Assembly (NCBI RefSeq): GCF_028746185.1 | Contig: NZ_JAQIVH010000025.1 | Span: forward strand, 8,274 to 72,273 | Origin: Paenibacillus_E qinlingensis | Lineage (GTDB): Bacteria > Bacillota > Bacilli > Paenibacillales > NBRC-103111 | Reading direction: 5' to 3' | DNA length: 64,000 nucleotides | Part shown: one piece after another, positions 16,385-24,355 of the stretch | Layout of the letters: each line of letters starts with the position of its first letter | Position numbering within the stretch: position 1 is the stretch's first letter | Position numbers and translations under genes: made by a program | The notes under the pieces: generated by a model | What the model saw: the letters and a program-made list of their open reading frames with translations, nothing else | What the model was told of the DNA's origin: nothing | The model's database searches: none

Positions 16385-18385
16385 ATGGATATGAATGCTC
16401 TATTCAATAGCCGCAAGGTACAGTGGTTTGCTGTCATGCTCCTTGCTGCCGGCGCAGTGTTAATAACGAATACCTTGCTCCCCTCCACACCAAGAGGGAC
16501 TGTTCCTGTCGTCTCTAAAGATGTTCCTATTGTTCAGACACCGGACATGCAGCCTGCAGATAATGGCAAACCGTTAGAAACCTCAACACCACTTAGTTAT
16601 CGTATTGCCGAATATCACATGAATGTTGCCTACACGCCAGAAACCCAACAGCTCCAAGGACAACAAACACTTACATGGGAAAATCCTGGCTCAGTTCCTG
16701 TACAAGATATGTATCTCCACCTCTATCCCAATGCATTCGCTTCGAAGAAAACGACATTTATGCGCGAATCAGGTGGAAAGCTGCGGGAAGATGAAGCCAA
16801 GGATGAGAGTACCGGCAGTATGGAACTGCTCTCCGTGAAATCAGATACGGGTGATGATCTCACCAAGCGAATGTCATTCGTACAACCGGATGACGGCAAT
16901 AAGGATGACCACACGCTGCTCAAAATACCGTTATCCAAGCCTGTTGGACCTGGGGAAAGTGTAACGATCAAAACCGAATTCCTTGTTAAACTGCCCGCAG
17001 CTTTTGCCAGAATGGGCTATGTCGGTGACTTCGTTATGGCTGGTCAATGGTTTCCAAAGGTTGCCGCCTATGAGCGCAAGGGAACTAGGGGACGGGCTGA
17101 GCCTGGCTGGGATCTCCACCAATATCATGGAAATTCCGAGTTCTATGCGGATTTCGGCATGTATGATGTGAAAATCCAGGTACCCGCAAATTATATTGTC
17201 GCAGCAACCGGTTTCCCTGTTAAGCCTGCCGTGACGGACAAGGGCACGAAGACATACCAATTCTATGCCGAGGATGTGCATGACTTCGCTTGGTCAGCCT
17301 CTCCTCATTTCGTCTATGTGGAAGAACCCTTCTCTACACCACAAATTCCAGGGGTCAAAATCAAACTGTATTTGGATCCTAATCATCAAAATTTGAAGGA
17401 CCGTTACATGTATGCGGCTAAAAAAGCACTCTCCCGTTACAGTCAGTGGTACGGTACGTATCCCTACTCTACCCTTTCCATCGTCGTCCCACCTCCTGGC
17501 GGGAATGGTGCTGGCGGTATGGAATATCCAACTTTAGTCACCGCATGGGGAGCCAGTGACAAAGATCCAGACTTAGAACTGGAACGCGTCGTCGTCCATG
17601 AGATCGGACACCAATTCTTCTATGGGCTGGTCGCCAGTAATGAATTCGAGGAAGCATGGCTGGATGAAGGCTTCACCTCTTATGCAGAGGATAAAGTGAT
17701 GGAAGCCGAATACGGTGAAGTACCTAATTTGCCTGTCGAGTCCAGTTATATCACCTCACCAAATGGACTTCAGAAGGATGCATGGACTTACAAAGGACAT
17801 GATGAATACGCTGAAAATGTGTACACGCGTGGCAAGCTCGTACTCAAAGCAATCGAGGGGCAAGTCGGTACCAAAACGATGGATCGTATCATGAAATCCT
17901 ATTTCCAAAAGTGGCAGTTTAAGCATCCGTCTACAAAGGATTTCCAACAGGTCGTTGAGGAGATTAGTAAAACAGATTGGGACGACTTCTTTAATCAGTA
18001 TGTCTATGGCAATCTGATGATGGATTACTCCGTCGAAAGTGTTCACGTCCAGCCTCAGGGTGGCAAAGGGTCTGAGACTTACGAAAGCACTGTTCGCATC
18101 GTGAAGCTTGGCGGTAACTCACCGGAAGTACCGATACAGTTCCACTTCGCGGATGGTACAACGTTGGATAAAACATGGGACGGCAAGGAAGGCAGTATTG
18201 ACTTCAAATTAACGCATGCTTCCCCTGTCGACTGGGTGCGCATTGATCCTAAGTACACGCTTATTCTCGAAAATAAGCACATCAATAACTTTTATCAAAC
18301 CCAATTAAACACAAAGTGGAAAATTCGTTGGAACCTTGGCATTATTCAATTCCTACAAGCCATATTTGGCTCAGTCGCCTGGTAA
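16385..18385 (+). CDS. M1-family zinc metallopeptidase, membrane-anchored
   Basis: Aminopeptidase-N-type peptidase of 666 residues. An N-terminal membrane segment (about 12-32, VQWFAVMLLAAGAVLITNTL) suggests it works outside the membrane. The beta-sandwich N-domain is followed by the GGMEYP exopeptidase loop and the zinc site His405-Glu-Ile-Gly-His409 with Glu428 18 residues on (HExxH-x18-E). The start is ATG at 16385 after GGCGGGGTG; the upstream GTG at 16376 is less well placed. Divergent from ywhD. It probably trims peptides at the cell surface; the substrate is unknown. Confidence 0.9.
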   Translation: MDMNALFNSRKVQWFAVMLLAAGAVLITNTLLPSTPRGTVPVVSKDVPIVQTPDMQPADNGKPLETSTPLSYRIAEYHMNVAYTPETQQLQGQQTLTWENPGSVPVQDMYLHLYPNAFASKKTTFMRESGGKLREDEAKDESTGSMELLSVKSDTGDDLTKRMSFVQPDDGNKDDHTLLKIPLSKPVGPGESVTIKTEFLVKLPAAFARMGYVGDFVMAGQWFPKVAAYERKGTRGRAEPGWDLHQYHGNSEFYADFGMYDVKIQVPANYIVAATGFPVKPAVTDKGTKTYQFYAEDVHDFAWSASPHFVYVEEPFSTPQIPGVKIKLYLDPNHQNLKDRYMYAAKKALSRYSQWYGTYPYSTLSIVVPPPGGNGAGGMEYPTLVTAWGASDKDPDLELERVVVHEIGHQFFYGLVASNEFEEAWLDEGFTSYAEDKVMEAEYGEVPNLPVESSYITSPNGLQKDAWTYKGHDEYAENVYTRGKLVLKAIEGQVGTKTMDRIMKSYFQKWQFKHPSTKDFQQVVEEISKTDWDDFFNQYVYGNLMMDYSVESVHVQPQGGKGSETYESTVRIVKLGGNSPEVPIQFHFADGTTLDKTWDGKEGSIDFKLTHASPVDWVRIDPKYTLILENKHINNFYQTQLNTKWKIRWNLGIIQFLQAIFGSVAW

Positions 18386-18460
18386 GGACGAGAGTGTTTA
18401 TGGAGAAATATAAGCATTGTATAACGTGCAGCTATACTCTCTTATATTTTAAAGAAAACG
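18383..18460 (+). repeat. Half P1 element with its downstream flank
   Basis: AGGACGAGAGTGTTTATGG plus AGAAATATAAGC and CTCTTATATTTTAAAG parallels the right arm and flank of P1 copy 5 (AGGACG...CAGTGTTTATGG, AAAAATATAGCC, TTCTTATATTTAAAC). The left arm is missing, replaced by the 3' end of the M1 gene. Confidence 0.45.
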
Positions 18461-18476
18461 TTAAGGAGGGACCTCA

Positions 18477-19295
18477 TTGGCCACTTATATCAAAGCTGGC
18501 TTCAGGGCAGCTATGGCGCAGCCATTTGCCACGATCATTTTATTCCTATATCAGATGGGCTGGGGTATTCTCCTGTATAAGCTCGTGCAGGGAATACTCG
18601 TCCCCCTCATGCATCGATTCCCTGGCGCTGAGCAACCCAAGCAGGCATTGCAGATTTTCCTAGCAGAGGGCCAGTTTCAGTTAATTAAAACAGATCTCAG
18701 CCATTCCTATCTATGGTGGCTTGCTATACTCTTATGTGCTCGCATGCTGCTGACGCCTCTCTTAAATGGCGGTGTTTATTATTCTCTCACGCATTCTCAC
18801 CAGAATGCTGGCTATCGTTTCTTTCGCGGGATGAAGCAGCTCATGCTCCCATTCCTGCTCGTGTATCTGATTCGCATCGCACTTACATTTTTCCCGCTCA
18901 TCTGGCTTATTCCCAAAGCCGCTTATATGCTAGGGCATAGCGGCTCCTACGAGCAGATCGTTATCAAGCTTCTTCCTTGGATACTTAGTTTAATGCTCTA
19001 CGGCTTTCTCCTGCAGCTGCTGTTTATGTATGTGCAATTCGCCATTGCTGCCAAGCTAGGCATTACATCGACTATTTTCTCTTTCTTTCGATATTCGCTG
19101 CCGATTATCGGACTTGCCATCATCCTATTACTGTTCACAGGACTTTTGGCAGGGGTCACGGTCACGGCCACTTACGTATGGGCAGGACTGGTAGCCCTAA
19201 TCATTTACCAACTATATCCGCTCTTCCACATTTTCATCCAAATTTGGGGCATTTCTTCCCAATATCAGCTTCTTTCTGCCAAAATATCCAGTTAA
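18477..19295 (+). CDS. Hypothetical six-TM membrane protein
   Basis: Not recognised by family. The 272 residues are very hydrophobic, with about six transmembrane segments (near 18-40, 78-105, 115-142, 158-186, 200-225, 228-255) and short loops. TTG start with GGAGGG seven bases upstream. It follows the M1 peptidase by 91 bp with no terminator between, so the two may form an operon; it then ends in a strong terminator. A role in envelope function is a guess from location only. Confidence 0.75.
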   Translation: MATYIKAGFRAAMAQPFATIILFLYQMGWGILLYKLVQGILVPLMHRFPGAEQPKQALQIFLAEGQFQLIKTDLSHSYLWWLAILLCARMLLTPLLNGGVYYSLTHSHQNAGYRFFRGMKQLMLPFLLVYLIRIALTFFPLIWLIPKAAYMLGHSGSYEQIVIKLLPWILSLMLYGFLLQLLFMYVQFAIAAKLGITSTIFSFFRYSLPIIGLAIILLLFTGLLAGVTVTATYVWAGLVALIIYQLYPLFHIFIQIWGISSQYQLLSAKISS

Positions 19296-19328
19296 TATCC
19301 AGCAAAACAGCGAATAGCTAAGCGTTCT

Positions 19329-19359
19329 CCCCTTCTCTTTGAGAAAGGGGCTTTTTTTT
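19329..19359 (+). terminator. Terminator after the six-TM protein gene
   Basis: CCCCTTCTC-TTT-GAGAAAGGGG followed by CTTTTTTTT. Confidence 0.9.
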
Positions 19360-19469
19360 GTCTATTTCCCGAACTATTTGCCTATTTTTCAGCCTTTTTT
19401 CTAATAAAAAAAGAGGAATTCCATTGTTTATGACGAATTAAAAGGACTAGCATCAAAAAACCAAATATT

Positions 19470-19597
19470 TCATGCCGAATTCCTCAGTTTTTGGGGAAAC
19501 GGGGGAACCACTCCGGGTGAATTGATCTTGCAAGACAGGGATCATAGGGAACCTTCAACCGAACCCTCCAGCTAACCTCGTAGGCACCGGAAGGAGA
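19470..19597 (+). promoter_or_regulatory. Cyclic di-AMP riboswitch (ydaO/yuaA type)
   Basis: Conserved blocks in order: GCCGAATTCC, GGGGGAACCA, CCGGGTGAATTG, ATAGGGAACCTTCAACCGAA, CCCTCCAGCTAACCTCGTAG and GGC...AAGGAGA. This is the signature of the ydaO-type aptamer, which turns off downstream genes when c-di-AMP binds. The ribosome site of the next gene overlaps the aptamer's 3' edge. The family often precedes NlpC/P60 wall hydrolases, as here. The upstream stretch 19360-19469 shows no gene. Confidence 0.93.
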
Positions 19598-19604
19598 CAA
19601 GCAG

Positions 19605-20075
19605 TTGAAGAAAGTTGTTGGTCTTATTTTTAGTCTTGTTTTGTTTTTGAGTGTAAGTGTAGGAAGCGTTTTCGCAGCATCCGATATGGATAAAGCGGTA
19701 GAAGATCTTGTTGGAACTCCTTACAGATGGGCAGGAACGACAACCAAAGGTTTCGATTGCTCTGGTTTTACGTCCTACTTGTTCGACGAGTTCGGCATCG
19801 ACCTCCCACACAGCTCCAAATCACAAAACAGTGAAGGCTACTGGGTTGACAAAAATGATCTTCGTAAGGGCGATCTTGTATTTTTCAACACAGATGGCAG
19901 CGGCATCTCTCACGTAGGGATGTACCTCGGTAATGGTGAATTCGTTCACTCCGCTACTAATCAAGGTGTTGTTAAGAATAAGTTGAGCGAATCCTATTAT
20001 GCGAAGCGGTATGTATCAGCCAGACGTGTTCTATGGGATGATATTTACAATCAACTAACTGCTGAATCCAAGTAA
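19605..20075 (+). CDS. Secreted NlpC/P60 cell-wall endopeptidase
   Basis: Secreted cysteine peptidase that cleaves peptidoglycan stem peptides. The 156 residues comprise a signal peptide (1-25, ending VFAAS) and a single NlpC/P60 domain with Cys52 (FDCSGF), His103 (ISHVGMYLG) and His115 (FVHSA). No LysM or SH3 binding domain is present. TTG start, AAGGAGA nine bases upstream. Controlled by the c-di-AMP riboswitch immediately ahead, linking wall turnover to osmotic and envelope signalling. Confidence 0.93.
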   Translation: MKKVVGLIFSLVLFLSVSVGSVFAASDMDKAVEDLVGTPYRWAGTTTKGFDCSGFTSYLFDEFGIDLPHSSKSQNSEGYWVDKNDLRKGDLVFFNTDGSGISHVGMYLGNGEFVHSATNQGVVKNKLSESYYAKRYVSARRVLWDDIYNQLTAESK

Positions 20076-20178
20076 TGTTCTCGTCACAGAATGAAGCCCT
20101 GCAAGCTTTGCTCGTAAGAGCGACTTGCAGGGCTTCATTCATTTGAACGGAGTTATCGGCGTATACTACAATATACAA

Positions 20179-20224
20179 AATAAACGGCTACGCTGTCCTT
20201 CGAGGACTTCTCACAGTGTTTATG
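20179..20224. repeat. Dispersed palindromic element P1, copy 4
   Basis: AAATAAACGGCTACGCTGTC, loop around CTTCGAG, GACTTCTCACAGTGTTTATG; downstream of the NlpC/P60 gene and 44 bp before the PPOX gene. Confidence 0.7.
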
Positions 20225-20267
20225 AAGAAATTAAAGGTCTCTTGGCCTCGAGGAAGGAAAAGAACGC

Positions 20268-20879
20268 ATGGACAACACACAAGACAGTACTTCGCCCCCA
20301 TTTCCTGGCATCGTTCAATCCATTGATGAAATTAGAGATATTATTGGAGAGCCTCATCCTGCGGTACAAAATAAAGTCATTAATCAAATTGACGAGCACG
20401 CCCAAGCGTTCATCGCCAAATCATCTTTATTTTTCTTATCTACATCGGGTGCAAATGGATTATGTGATGTGTCCCCCCGCGGCGATAGCCCAGGCTTCGT
20501 TCGCGTTCTCGATAATCATCGCTTGATTTATCCAGAAAGACTCGGAAACCGTCGAATAGATTCGATGTATAATCTACTGACCAACCCGCAGGTGGGCCTT
20601 ATCTTCATTATCCCCGGGTTCGAAACGGTGCTCCGCGTCAATGGACGCGCTTGGCTGACGAAAGATGAAGAGCTTCTGGCGACTATGCAGCTGAATGGGA
20701 AATCACCCATCGCCGCTGTTGGCGTCGAGGTGCAGGAATGCTTCGTGCACTGCAGTCGTGCCCTTAAGCTGTCGAAAATATGGGATACCGCAACGTGGGC
20801 GCCCGAACAGGAACAACCAGATACGATGGCTATGTTCCGTGCGCATTTGGCATTAAACAACATAGCACTAGAGGAATAA
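20268..20879 (+). CDS. PPOX-class FMN-dependent flavoprotein (pyridoxamine-phosphate-oxidase-like)
   Basis: Split beta-barrel flavoprotein of 203 residues resembling the DR_2398/MSMEG_1061 type. Conserved parts: FLSTSGANGLCDVSPRGDSP (FMN site), PERLGNRRIDSMYNLLTNPQ and VEVQECFVHCSRALKLSKIW. It probably binds FMN or another flavin; the substrate is unknown. AAGGAAAAG precedes the ATG. It stands alone between a P1 repeat and the guanidine riboswitch promoter. Confidence 0.85.
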   Translation: MDNTQDSTSPPFPGIVQSIDEIRDIIGEPHPAVQNKVINQIDEHAQAFIAKSSLFFLSTSGANGLCDVSPRGDSPGFVRVLDNHRLIYPERLGNRRIDSMYNLLTNPQVGLIFIIPGFETVLRVNGRAWLTKDEELLATMQLNGKSPIAAVGVEVQECFVHCSRALKLSKIWDTATWAPEQEQPDTMAMFRAHLALNNIALEE

Positions 20880-20915
20880 GGATAAGCTAACTAGGTAGCA
20901 ACCAGAATGTGTAAC

Positions 20916-20944
20916 TTGACATGGCATGTTAGCGAGCCTATAAT
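20916..20944 (+). promoter_or_regulatory. Promoter of the guanidine riboswitch transcript
   Basis: TTGACA, 17-bp spacer, TATAAT: a perfect sigma-A promoter starting transcription about 20951, just before the aptamer. Confidence 0.9.
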
Positions 20945-20952
20945 AACGGCAT

Positions 20953-21090
20953 GTCGTTTTCTAGGGTTCCGCGGCGCACCACCGCCGGCTGGTCCAAGGG
21001 AAAACACACAGCAGATATGCTGTGGTCACGGAGGGAGAAAAGCCCGGGAGTCTATCGCAACAGTGCGATATTCCCGGGCTTTTCTCTGTT
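20953..21090 (+). promoter_or_regulatory. Guanidine-I (ykkC/yxkD) riboswitch with terminator
   Basis: Aptamer blocks CTAGGGTTCCGCGGCG, CTGGTCCAAGGG, ACACA...GTCACGGAGGGA and AAAAGCCCGGGAG match the ykkC subtype 1 guanidine aptamer. Its 3' AGCCCGGGA strand is also the 5' arm of a terminator whose other arm is TCCCGGGCTTTT at 21072-21083, so ligand binding should prevent termination. The downstream gene is a guanidinium exporter, as expected. Confidence 0.95.
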
Positions 21091-21148
21091 TATTTTGTGG
21101 CCCTGACATCGTAAAACCCCATATCCCCACATGAAGGAGTGTTTCATT

Positions 21149-21469
21149 ATGGCATGGTTATTTTTAGCTATTGCAGGTGTATTTGAGGTCGTCTGGGCCA
21201 TCTCATTAAAATTTTCCAATGGCTTTACGCGGCTTGTCCCGTCGATTGTTACGATTCTAGGCATGATTGTCAGCTTCTATTTCTTAGCTGCAGCAACGAA
21301 AACTCTTCCCATCGGAACGGCCTATGCAGCCTGGACCGGCATCGGTGCTGTCGGTGCCATTATCATTGGCACTCTATTTCTCGATGAACCGATCAGCTTA
21401 ACTCGGATCTTGTTTATGGTCTTGATTCTGGTCGGTGTGCTCGGACTGAAATTCACATCAGGGCACTAA
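21149..21469 (+). CDS. gdx: Guanidinium exporter Gdx/SugE (SMR family)
   Basis: Proton-coupled small multidrug-resistance transporter that exports guanidinium. The 106 residues form four membrane helices, with the essential Glu13 in helix 1 (GVFEVVWAISLK) and the Gdx-type signature GTAYAAWTGIGAVGA. The start at 21149 (GGAG ten bases upstream) is preferred to the in-frame ATG at 21131, which would add six residues not found in the family. SMR proteins act as antiparallel dimers; a single gene is normal for the dual-topology Gdx subtype. Confidence 0.95.
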   Translation: MAWLFLAIAGVFEVVWAISLKFSNGFTRLVPSIVTILGMIVSFYFLAAATKTLPIGTAYAAWTGIGAVGAIIIGTLFLDEPISLTRILFMVLILVGVLGLKFTSGH

Positions 21470-21483
21470 GCAGCCATGAGCGC

Positions 21484-21933
21484 TTACACGCCACTCATCT
21501 GAGTGACCACATTGGCAATTCGGCGAAGGCGCGTCTCTTGTGTCTTCGCGTCCTCGACCTGGCGGACGAATTCTTTGCGCTTGGAGAAGGCCAGAGCCTC
21601 GAACCGTTCTACGGCACCGTCTTGTTCAGACAGCGCTGTGTGCAAGTCTGATGGGACTTCCACCGTTCGAGGGGCAAGATCCAAAGCCAACGTCACCTCG
21701 ACGGGGTCACCTGCCTTCAAGCCGGAGGCTTGTCTATGGGCTTCACTGAGCGGAATGAGGTATTCGCCACCCATGACCGCGATGGTTGTCCGATATGTGT
21801 AACCATTCAGGGTCACGGACACGCTGGGCTTTTTACCTCCTGCTAACGTGGTCATAACCTCTTCGGGAATGGAAATCCCTGTAGCATTCTTATTCTCAGC
21901 TTTCATAACAGTCGTATGGAACGTCACACTCAT
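21484..21933 (-). CDS. DUF1905 / YdeI-OmpD-associated family protein
   Basis: Soluble protein of 149 residues. The N-terminal DUF1905 beta domain (FHTTVMKAENKNATGISIPEE ... EYLIPLSEAHRQASGLKAGD) is followed by a C-terminal YdeI/OmpD-associated helical part (FEALAFSKRKEFVRQVEDAKTQETRLRRI). The function is unknown. It converges on gdx with a 14-bp gap. Confidence 0.85.
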   Translation of the reverse strand: MSVTFHTTVMKAENKNATGISIPEEVMTTLAGGKKPSVSVTLNGYTYRTTIAVMGGEYLIPLSEAHRQASGLKAGDPVEVTLALDLAPRTVEVPSDLHTALSEQDGAVERFEALAFSKRKEFVRQVEDAKTQETRLRRIANVVTQMSGV

Positions 21934-21979
21934 GGTTATGGTCTCCTTTATTTTAGTAAAATAGAGTACCGATAATCGG

Positions 21980-22873
21980 CTATTTGATTGTATAGCTCAC
22001 ATACCAGAAGCTGCCCCCCACAAAGATGCGCAAATGCTGTGATAAGGGTCGAAAAATGTCATTTAACTCTTCGTAGCTAAAATAATTCTTGAGTATTTCA
22101 TGCTTGGAGCCGTCGGCTAGCTCGCGTCTTTTGTAGGTGTCTTCGCTGTCTTCATGGGTGATAAGTTCGCCGCCTCTACCAGGCACATATACATTATCAG
22201 CGATAAACACCTGTGCTCCGCTGCCTAATCGTTCATGGAAGCCTTGTAAAAAGCTGTCGATCCGATTCCGCGGAATATGCGAGAACCAGAAGTTCGCCAG
22301 GCCGTAATCGAACTCCCCCTTTATCTCGGATAGCTCATACGCGTCTCCTTCCTTGAAGGACGCATTCCCCTTCGTCCATGACTTCGACTCCGCGATGCGC
22401 AGCACCTCTGGGCGAATATCGACGCCAACCAGCTGCGCCGCTGTTTCTGCGACAATGTGCGTCCAATAGCCTGTGCCGCAGGCAATTTCCAGCACACGGC
22501 GGCCCTCTACCTGCTTCTTCAGGGTATCTGACAGAAGGGCCAATTCTTGTTGATACTCCGCATCCTCGCGGTGGTAAATCCGTTCATACTCCTCTGCCCG
22601 TGCACCGTAGTAGGCTTGCATACTCAGCTTTTCCTGATCCAAAAGCGTCTGCTTTTCCTTCACTTCGTGCAGGATGCGATGTCTCGCTGACAGCAGATCC
22701 GCAAAAATGGCGCCACCCTGTGCGGCATAATTCGCGAGCAGCCCCTGCGTCGCCATGACGATCAGCTGGGTCATCGATAGGCCAGTGGCATCCGCCATCT
22801 CTTCTAACTCGAATTTCACTTTCTCAGGCAAATAAACCGAGAGTCGTTTCGTTTTGTCTTGTTTATCCTCCAT
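21980..22873 (-). CDS. Fusion of ribbon-helix-helix-like domain and SAM-dependent methyltransferase
   Basis: Predicted class I methyltransferase, 297 residues. Residues 1-45 (KTKRLSVYLPEKVKFELEEM plus helix-turn-helix-like continuation) look like a CopG/Arc ribbon-helix-helix DNA-binding module. A coiled segment follows, then a Rossmann methyltransferase with motif I VLEIACGTGYW (about 128-138), motif II VGVDIRPEVL and post-I DYGLANFWFSHIP. ATG at 22873 is 10-11 bases after AGGAGG; the frame extends to 22930 without good support. The substrate is unknown. Confidence 0.85.
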   Translation of the reverse strand: MEDKQDKTKRLSVYLPEKVKFELEEMADATGLSMTQLIVMATQGLLANYAAQGGAIFADLLSARHRILHEVKEKQTLLDQEKLSMQAYYGARAEEYERIYHREDAEYQQELALLSDTLKKQVEGRRVLEIACGTGYWTHIVAETAAQLVGVDIRPEVLRIAESKSWTKGNASFKEGDAYELSEIKGEFDYGLANFWFSHIPRNRIDSFLQGFHERLGSGAQVFIADNVYVPGRGGELITHEDSEDTYKRRELADGSKHEILKNYFSYEELNDIFRPLSQHLRIFVGGSFWYVSYTIK

Positions 22874-23049
22874 GGTTTGCTCGCCTCCTTTTTCATTCAT
22901 TCTAACACATAATATATACCATTGTAACATTAATTATGTTGTATTATTACATTCTCCACCGTGCGCTCCAATGATTACATACCGTAGATTCATTCCTGAA
23001 CTATCCTCAGCTTCCTCTTTGGATCCCACTGGCACACCTACACAACTTT

Positions 23050-23233
23050 AGATGGATTTCCTACAGCTAATTTTCACGTTTATAGCCACTTTTCTGATCT
23101 AGATGGAAAAACTCCATCTATTTCCTCCATATTCCCCACGTTCGGTGCTATTGTGTGAATTTAGCTGTACTTTTTACAGTTAATCGTCTCAAAGTAGGAA
23201 ATATAGCAGAATTAACTACATAATCTCCATTTG
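23050..23233. repeat. Interspersed quasi-palindrome cluster R2, copy A
   Basis: Four units: 23050-23072 (GATGGA ... CTACAGCTAATT), 23100-23120 (perfect TAGATGGA-N5-TCCATCTA), 23157-23185 (AATTTAGCTGTA ... TACAGTTAAT) and 23210-23232 (GAATTAACTACA ... TCCATTTG). The spacers are 27, 36 and 24 bp and unrelated. Same design as copies B, C and D. The remaining interval 22874-23398 holds a G-rich run and the permease terminator. Confidence 0.7.
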
Positions 23234-23249
23234 TTTTTAAATTTCTCTA

Positions 23250-23275
23250 GGGTGCGGGTGCGGGTCCGGGTGCGA
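23250..23275 (+). repeat. G3-run motif with G-quadruplex potential
   Basis: GGGTGC, GGGTGC, GGGTCC, GGGTGCG: four G3 runs separated by three bases, on the plus strand 17 bp after repeat copy A. Confidence 0.6.
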
Positions 23276-23355
23276 ACGGTATGGCTTGAACGTTGAGGAG
23301 GTGATTCTCAGTGATTGAGGTATTAAAGTGTTGCTGAAGCTCCTACACAACCGAC

Positions 23356-23395
23356 AAAAAAAGCCGAGCACCACCCTTCGGATGGACGCTCGACT
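23356..23395 (-). terminator. Terminator of the permease pair
   Basis: Minus strand GTCGAGC...CCATCC, loop, GGGTGG-T-GCTCGGC followed by TTTTTTT, just after the stop at 23399. Confidence 0.85.
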
Positions 23396-23398
23396 CTA

Positions 23399-24355
23399 TT
23401 ACATCAGCTGACGTTCCTCGCCATAGCGGCGTTTGAGCTGATTTAAGAAAAATTGCAGTGAAAGGAATAACAACGCAAAGCTTGTACCCGCACTGAGAAT
23501 AATCCATGGGTGCAGCCGGATATAGCGCGCACCGTAGGCAATCAGCGACAGCCATTCCCCAGAGGTGCTGATGGTAATCTGGAAGCCGGCCTCCTCGTCG
23601 CCGATCGTCTCTGTACCACCGAGCACGATATTGAATACAGCTAGCTGCCCCAACAGGAACAGCACCTGCATGAACTCGCTTAAGAAGATGAACATCATTT
23701 CATTTCGCATGGAAGGGAAAATATGCCGAAGCGTTCGATGCCAGAACGAACCGCCCATGAGGCGGGAGGCTTCAATAAACATTTTGCCACTATAATAGCG
23801 TGTCCGATCTGCGATCTGATGTGCCAACGGGAAGATGCCAATCAGAGTAATTAAGATAATGAAGGTGATGCTGAACAACAACTTGTTGTGTGGGTCCGCT
23901 TTGGCTCCGAGATCGAGCCTTAGCCCGTAATACATCCCCGCAAGCGGCGGATAGAGGAAAATAAATGCCGGCACTGCGGCAACCGCCCACTGTAAAGAGC
24001 GGAGTAGACCTCTTCCCCTGCCCGTCATCCCGCTTCCTAACCCCCAAGGCAACGCCACGGCAAAACGAAGCAAAGTCAGACCCAACGCCGTTCCTAGTGT
24101 GTATTTTAACCCATTCAATAATAAGCTCAGCATGTCGAACCCACGGTGATCGGTTCCAAGCAGGAAGGTGCTATTGGGTGCGTAAGGCGGGATTGCATAC
24201 CTGGTTTTGCCGTCTTCTTGATATTGGATCATGTTGATTTTGTCCTCTGGCGAAATGCCATGTGGCTTCAACCAGGACCCGAACACCATCACCAGCAGGA
24301 AGAGCACCAAGATTGCGATAGATATATAAAAGGCAGTAGAAGGACGTCGTCTCAT
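23399..24355 (-). CDS. ABC transporter permease, DppC/OppC-like
   Basis: Inner-membrane permease of the peptide/nickel importer class, 318 residues, with about six membrane segments. The N-terminal helix (about 10-30) and the periplasmic loop containing FLLGTDHRGFDMLSLLLNG are typical of DppC. The EAA-like cytoplasmic loop is ASRLMGGSFWHRTLRHIFP. It overlaps the upstream permease by 4 bp (ATGA), so the two are translated together. No ATPase or binding-protein gene accompanies them. Confidence 0.85.
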   Translation of the reverse strand: MRRRPSTAFYISIAILVLFLLVMVFGSWLKPHGISPEDKINMIQYQEDGKTRYAIPPYAPNSTFLLGTDHRGFDMLSLLLNGLKYTLGTALGLTLLRFAVALPWGLGSGMTGRGRGLLRSLQWAVAAVPAFIFLYPPLAGMYYGLRLDLGAKADPHNKLLFSITFIILITLIGIFPLAHQIADRTRYYSGKMFIEASRLMGGSFWHRTLRHIFPSMRNEMMFIFLSEFMQVLFLLGQLAVFNIVLGGTETIGDEEAGFQITISTSGEWLSLIAYGARYIRLHPWIILSAGTSFALLFLSLQFFLNQLKRRYGEERQLM

